This document shows positions 61,298 through 64,000 of a DNA stretch of 64,000 bases, piece after piece (positions within the stretch are counted from its first letter, which is position 1; the number at the start of each line of letters is the position of its first letter). The notes below the pieces were generated by a model that was given only the letters and a program-made list of their open reading frames with translations, had not been told where the DNA came from and made no database searches. A program made the translations under genes and the position numbers. This DNA is from Lantana camara (taxonomy: Eukaryota; Streptophyta; Magnoliopsida; Lamiales; Verbenaceae): NCBI GenBank assembly GCA_037501455.1, contig CM074855.1:52707001-52771000 (forward strand), read 5' to 3'.

Positions 61298-61317
61298 GGA
61301 ACTCAAATCCGAGTTCC
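61298..61317 (-). repeat. LTR stem-loop (GYP-D2)
   Basis: Arms GGAACTC/GAGTTCC around AAATCC. The innermost pair of the GYP-D version is lost; the rest is kept. Confidence 0.6.
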
Positions 61318-61788
61318 CGAGCTCAAGATATTAAATTCGGAACCAAGGGTACGCTAAGTGCTCGTTAGCCCCCGATTTGGTTCGACGATTCAAATTAAAT
61401 CCGAAACACATGCAATTGAATCCGAAAATACGAAACAAACAAATATTTATATACAAGACACGTATAAGTTCAACATATTAAATATGCACGAAGTTTTGGT
61501 TTCAATTCATATAGAAACGAAGCACATAAATGTCACTCATACGCAATGTAACAATAAAATTCATAACATTGTAAATAATACTTAATGAATACTTATATAC
61601 TTTATCAAAATCATGCATGCAAATATTTAAGTATATACATATATATAGATATATAATTTATAATACATGCATACATAATCAATTTATAAATATAAAATGC
61701 ATGCATTACAATATTTATGCACACGTACACAATTAACATATATATCTATATTATATAAATATATTTAATATTAGTATCATTAAAATGA

Positions 61789-61832
<44 letters not shown>

Positions 61833-61987
61833 TATAAATTTAATATTAATATTATTAAAATAAAATAATTAACATTTAATACATTTAAAATAAATTAAAT
61901 ATGTAAAACACGTATAAATAATTATTTCGCGCAATTTGGTAAACACATACGTCATGCTGCACTAATAAAAAAAACTGGAGCGTTACA

Positions 61988-64000
61988 ACCTCTCCCCCTT
62001 AAAAGAATCCGTCCTTGGATTCACTATCTGTCTGAAAATAATTAATGAAGGAACCCCATTCCTCACAATCAACAAAGAGAGAATCCCCGTCTCTCAAACA
62101 TCAATGAGAAAACCCCGTCTCTCAAGAGCAACAATGAGAGAACCCCGTCTCTCAAAACAACAACGAGAGAACCCCGTCTCTCAAAAACAACAACGAAATT
62201 CAAAATACCAAAAACAGTCATAACGAAGAACCAGCACCAAGGAGAAAACATCAAAATATCCAATTACAGCAACTTAGTCAAACAATCATATAAAGCCAGG
62301 GAACAATCATCACTTACTTACATCCAACATCAATTGTACAACCATAATTAATAAATCAAAGAGTCAAAGCGCAAATTAGTAAGATTATTTAAATTAACAA
62401 TGCGTGTATGCGTATGCCGTGGATGTCTGAGGTACCGTTCACCGTAGTCACGAAATTTAAAATTGTGAGTTGTCGTTGTCCAGTTTATGATCTGTCCCAA
62501 AGATAAACTCAGTGCTCAGTTTGTCTTTAACCTCTTCAGGGTATCCCGGGGAAGCAATTGATGAATCCTTTAAGGAATACACTCTTAGATCCCTTCTGAC
62601 TTTTATTGCTACTCAACTTCTTCAGTCCTTCCTCAACCCCCATTATATTCTTTCAGTCGAACTAATTCTTCCAAGTAATCTAATTGACATTCACTTTTGC
62701 GTTTAGAATACTTGTTCAGACGTCCAGTCCATATCTTTCGTCCTTACCCATATCGGTGCTTAACATATGCCCGAGGATAACCACTCTGGACAACCTTGAT
62801 GATTCAATCCCGACTTTAAGATGTTTATTCTTATGGCCTCTTTCAACACAAATCCTTTCCCATCTTCCATTCCTATTATCCGTTCATTCCCTTTTGACCC
62901 CCTGAAGGTTATATTCGATAATTGGTCCCATATTTCTTAAATCGTAGACAGAAGGTTCTTCATGATTCTTGAAGTTTGGCGTCAATCCTCCAATCATTAT
63001 CCTTTTCTATTTGGTCCCTTCTTAAGTGTCCTCCTGGATTACTATTGATCTAACCAATAACTCAATAATATTGTCTTGGACCCCTTTGTACTTCATTGAA
63101 CTACTCTTGATTGATACCATTCCATTATATGCTAACTTGATTCGATTTTCCCTTGTTAATTCTGACTTAGGAGTTCACAGAAAAGCCCTTATAATTCCAT
63201 CACCCCTAGATCGGAATTCCATACGTAGAAATGTTCAACGAGCCATTTCCCTTATATCTCGTAAAGTCTTCACCCAAATTTAGTAACGTAGCTTCTCTCT
63301 TAACAACTTACCCATTACATCCGTCTTATTCATTTCCAATCGCCACCAGTAAGATTTCCAAATTCTCCTTAATTTGCATCCTCGGTGTTACTACTAACAT
63401 ATTCATTCGAGCATCTCTTCCATCCTCCCACTTATCCCTCGGTCATGCTCTCTCCCCCTTAAAATTTTGCTCTTACAAGTCAAATTCCCTTAATCCTTCT
63501 TCTCTATTCTTATTCGATCCGAACACTCCGAAGCCAAATCTAATCTCACTTTCCTTCGGAGTTCCTTTCCACCGACCTACCCCTTACTTGAAGTTCTTTA
63601 TTTTCCGAAGTCATCTTCCTTATCATGTGCCATCCTGTTTTTTCTTTTCCTCATCATCCAGATGTAGCCAGTCGAAAAGATACTTGATGAGTGAGGTGAA
63701 AGAACGTCCTACCAAATAAACACTAAAATGCATCTCGGGTAAAGATGTCAATGCATGAGTCACATTAACCCCAAGCCATCATTCAGCACATTAGCGCAAC
63801 GAAACCAAACAAAAATGCACGGATAAACATAAGGCCGAAAGAATAAATAATTGATGCGATGTATGATGCACGTGCTATGAATGTTTTGAAACCTGTCACC
63901 AATGTGGTAAGTTGTTAGCTCAATAACTTTTCCTCGTTCCTCCAATCCCGACGTTACTTGACTTGGTGATTATTCCTTGCCTTTCCCACGGTCTTCGAGG
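61988..64000 (-). mobile_element. GYP-D2 internal domain, 3' two thirds (non-coding)
   Basis: From the polypurine tract (about 61988-62004, minus strand TTTTAAGGGGGAGAGGT) the sequence is collinear with the array internal domain up to the window edge. It has the hairpin at 62005-62022 (GAATCC/GGATTC), the hairpin array at 62048-62182, GGTACCGTTCACCGTAGT near 62431, the internal polypurine-like tract at 63450-63463, and CCTGTCACC.A.GTGGTAA at about 63892, which matches 11545. The edge corresponds to about 11650 in the array, so the primer site should lie about 1.1 kb further right. No gag or pol can be read on either strand. Confidence 0.75.
62048..62182 (-). repeat. hairpin array upstream of the polypurine tract (GYP-D2)
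   Basis: Five units. Four are GAGAGA(or GAGAAA)...TCTCTC around CCCCG. The one nearest the LTR is AGGAA CCCCA TTCCT, a different but still perfectly paired stem. Confidence 0.7.

Larger units (their letters stand above)
58342..61987 (-). mobile_element. GYP-D2 3' LTR
   Basis: 3646 bp, minus strand, from TGTAACGCTCCAG at 61987 to a TGTTACA end at 58342. Preceding GTATC (58337-58341) is the candidate target duplication. It is collinear with GYP-D over its whole preserved length and shares the LTR 3' module (CATCCCCCGCAC, CAGCGAACGGGG) with all gypsy LTRs here. It carries the stem-loop at 61298-61317 and palindromes at 60205-60328. TA microsatellites lie at about 59968-59994 and 61787-61836. 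A polypurine tract follows at 61988, so this is the 3' LTR. Confidence 0.8.

Noticed and set aside
59968..61836. Long TA microsatellites
   Set aside because: Simple AT-rich repeats within LTRs of an AT-rich genome; noted in the LTR entry but not a separate signal.
63231..63719. 162-codon plus-strand frame near the right edge
   Set aside because: It lies antisense in the GYP-D2 internal domain, is broken at the homologous place in the array domains, and shows no motif.

Overview
The window looks like gene-free, AT-rich heterochromatin of a flowering plant, probably a dicot. I found no host gene. Nearly every base belongs to transposable elements nested inside one another. The plant assignment rests on Ty3/gypsy LTRs of the TGTAAC...GTTACA/GCTACA type with initiator-Met tRNA primer sites (TGGTATCAGAGC), Ty1/copia remnants with plant-type RNase H, a CACTA end, a hAT-like MITE, and the absence of any intact open frame of useful length. 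Elements are given local names here (COP-1, GYP-E and so on); these are not database names.

Layout. 1-2034: a CACTA transposon end inside a minus-strand gypsy LTR (GYP-G). 2035-4616: leader, primer site and LTR half of a minus-strand copia element (COP-1). 4617-47549: one 43-kb insertion into that copia LTR, bounded on both sides by the target duplication AGATC, with the copia LTR resuming at 47550. Its outer parts are GYP-E LTR fragments (4617-4978 and 44420-47549). Inside lies a plus-strand LTR, GYP-F (4979 to 41248), itself split by two later insertions: a 25.9-kb tandem array (5484-31418, duplication TCTCA) and a gag-only element (33427-39989, duplication ATAAG). A partial LTR (GYP-D, 41744-44419) follows. 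48564-49079 is Athila/Tat-like 3' sequence. 49080-54265 is COP-2 (LTR with a MITE in it, and a badly decayed pol). 54266-56068 is the 3' end and LTR of plus-strand GYP-H. 56069-58341 is COP-3 (3' LTR and RNase H end). 58342-64000 is GYP-D2, cut by the right edge.

The tandem array is LTR-INT-LTR-INT-LTR-INT-LTR: four LTRs of about 4.04 kb and three internal domains of about 3.25 kb, more than about 98 % alike by eye and apparently without protein genes. This is the architecture of a LARD (large retrotransposon derivative). One 5-bp duplication brackets the whole array, so it looks like a single insertion that later grew by unequal exchange. GYP-D2 has a diverged but collinear internal domain. 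TRGAG carries only a broken gag and no pol. All of these elements would need enzymes from an autonomous relative.

The most interesting signal is a set of short inverted repeats shared by these gypsy families. They keep their form and position while their sequence changes with compensating bases. (1) Clusters of 14-24 bp palindromes sit in mid-LTR, with a different stem in each family but usually a CG-NN-CG centre. (2) Arrays of GAGAGA...TCTCTC hairpins lie just inside the 3' LTR. (3) A single hairpin touches the polypurine tract. (4) A GGAAYTCG...CGARTTCC hairpin lies in the first 400-700 nt of the LTR. GYP-D and GYP-D2 are similar on both sides of their palindrome cluster but carry unrelated stems. 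Together these look like structured RNA or DNA signals of a family of mostly non-autonomous elements; their function is unknown to me.
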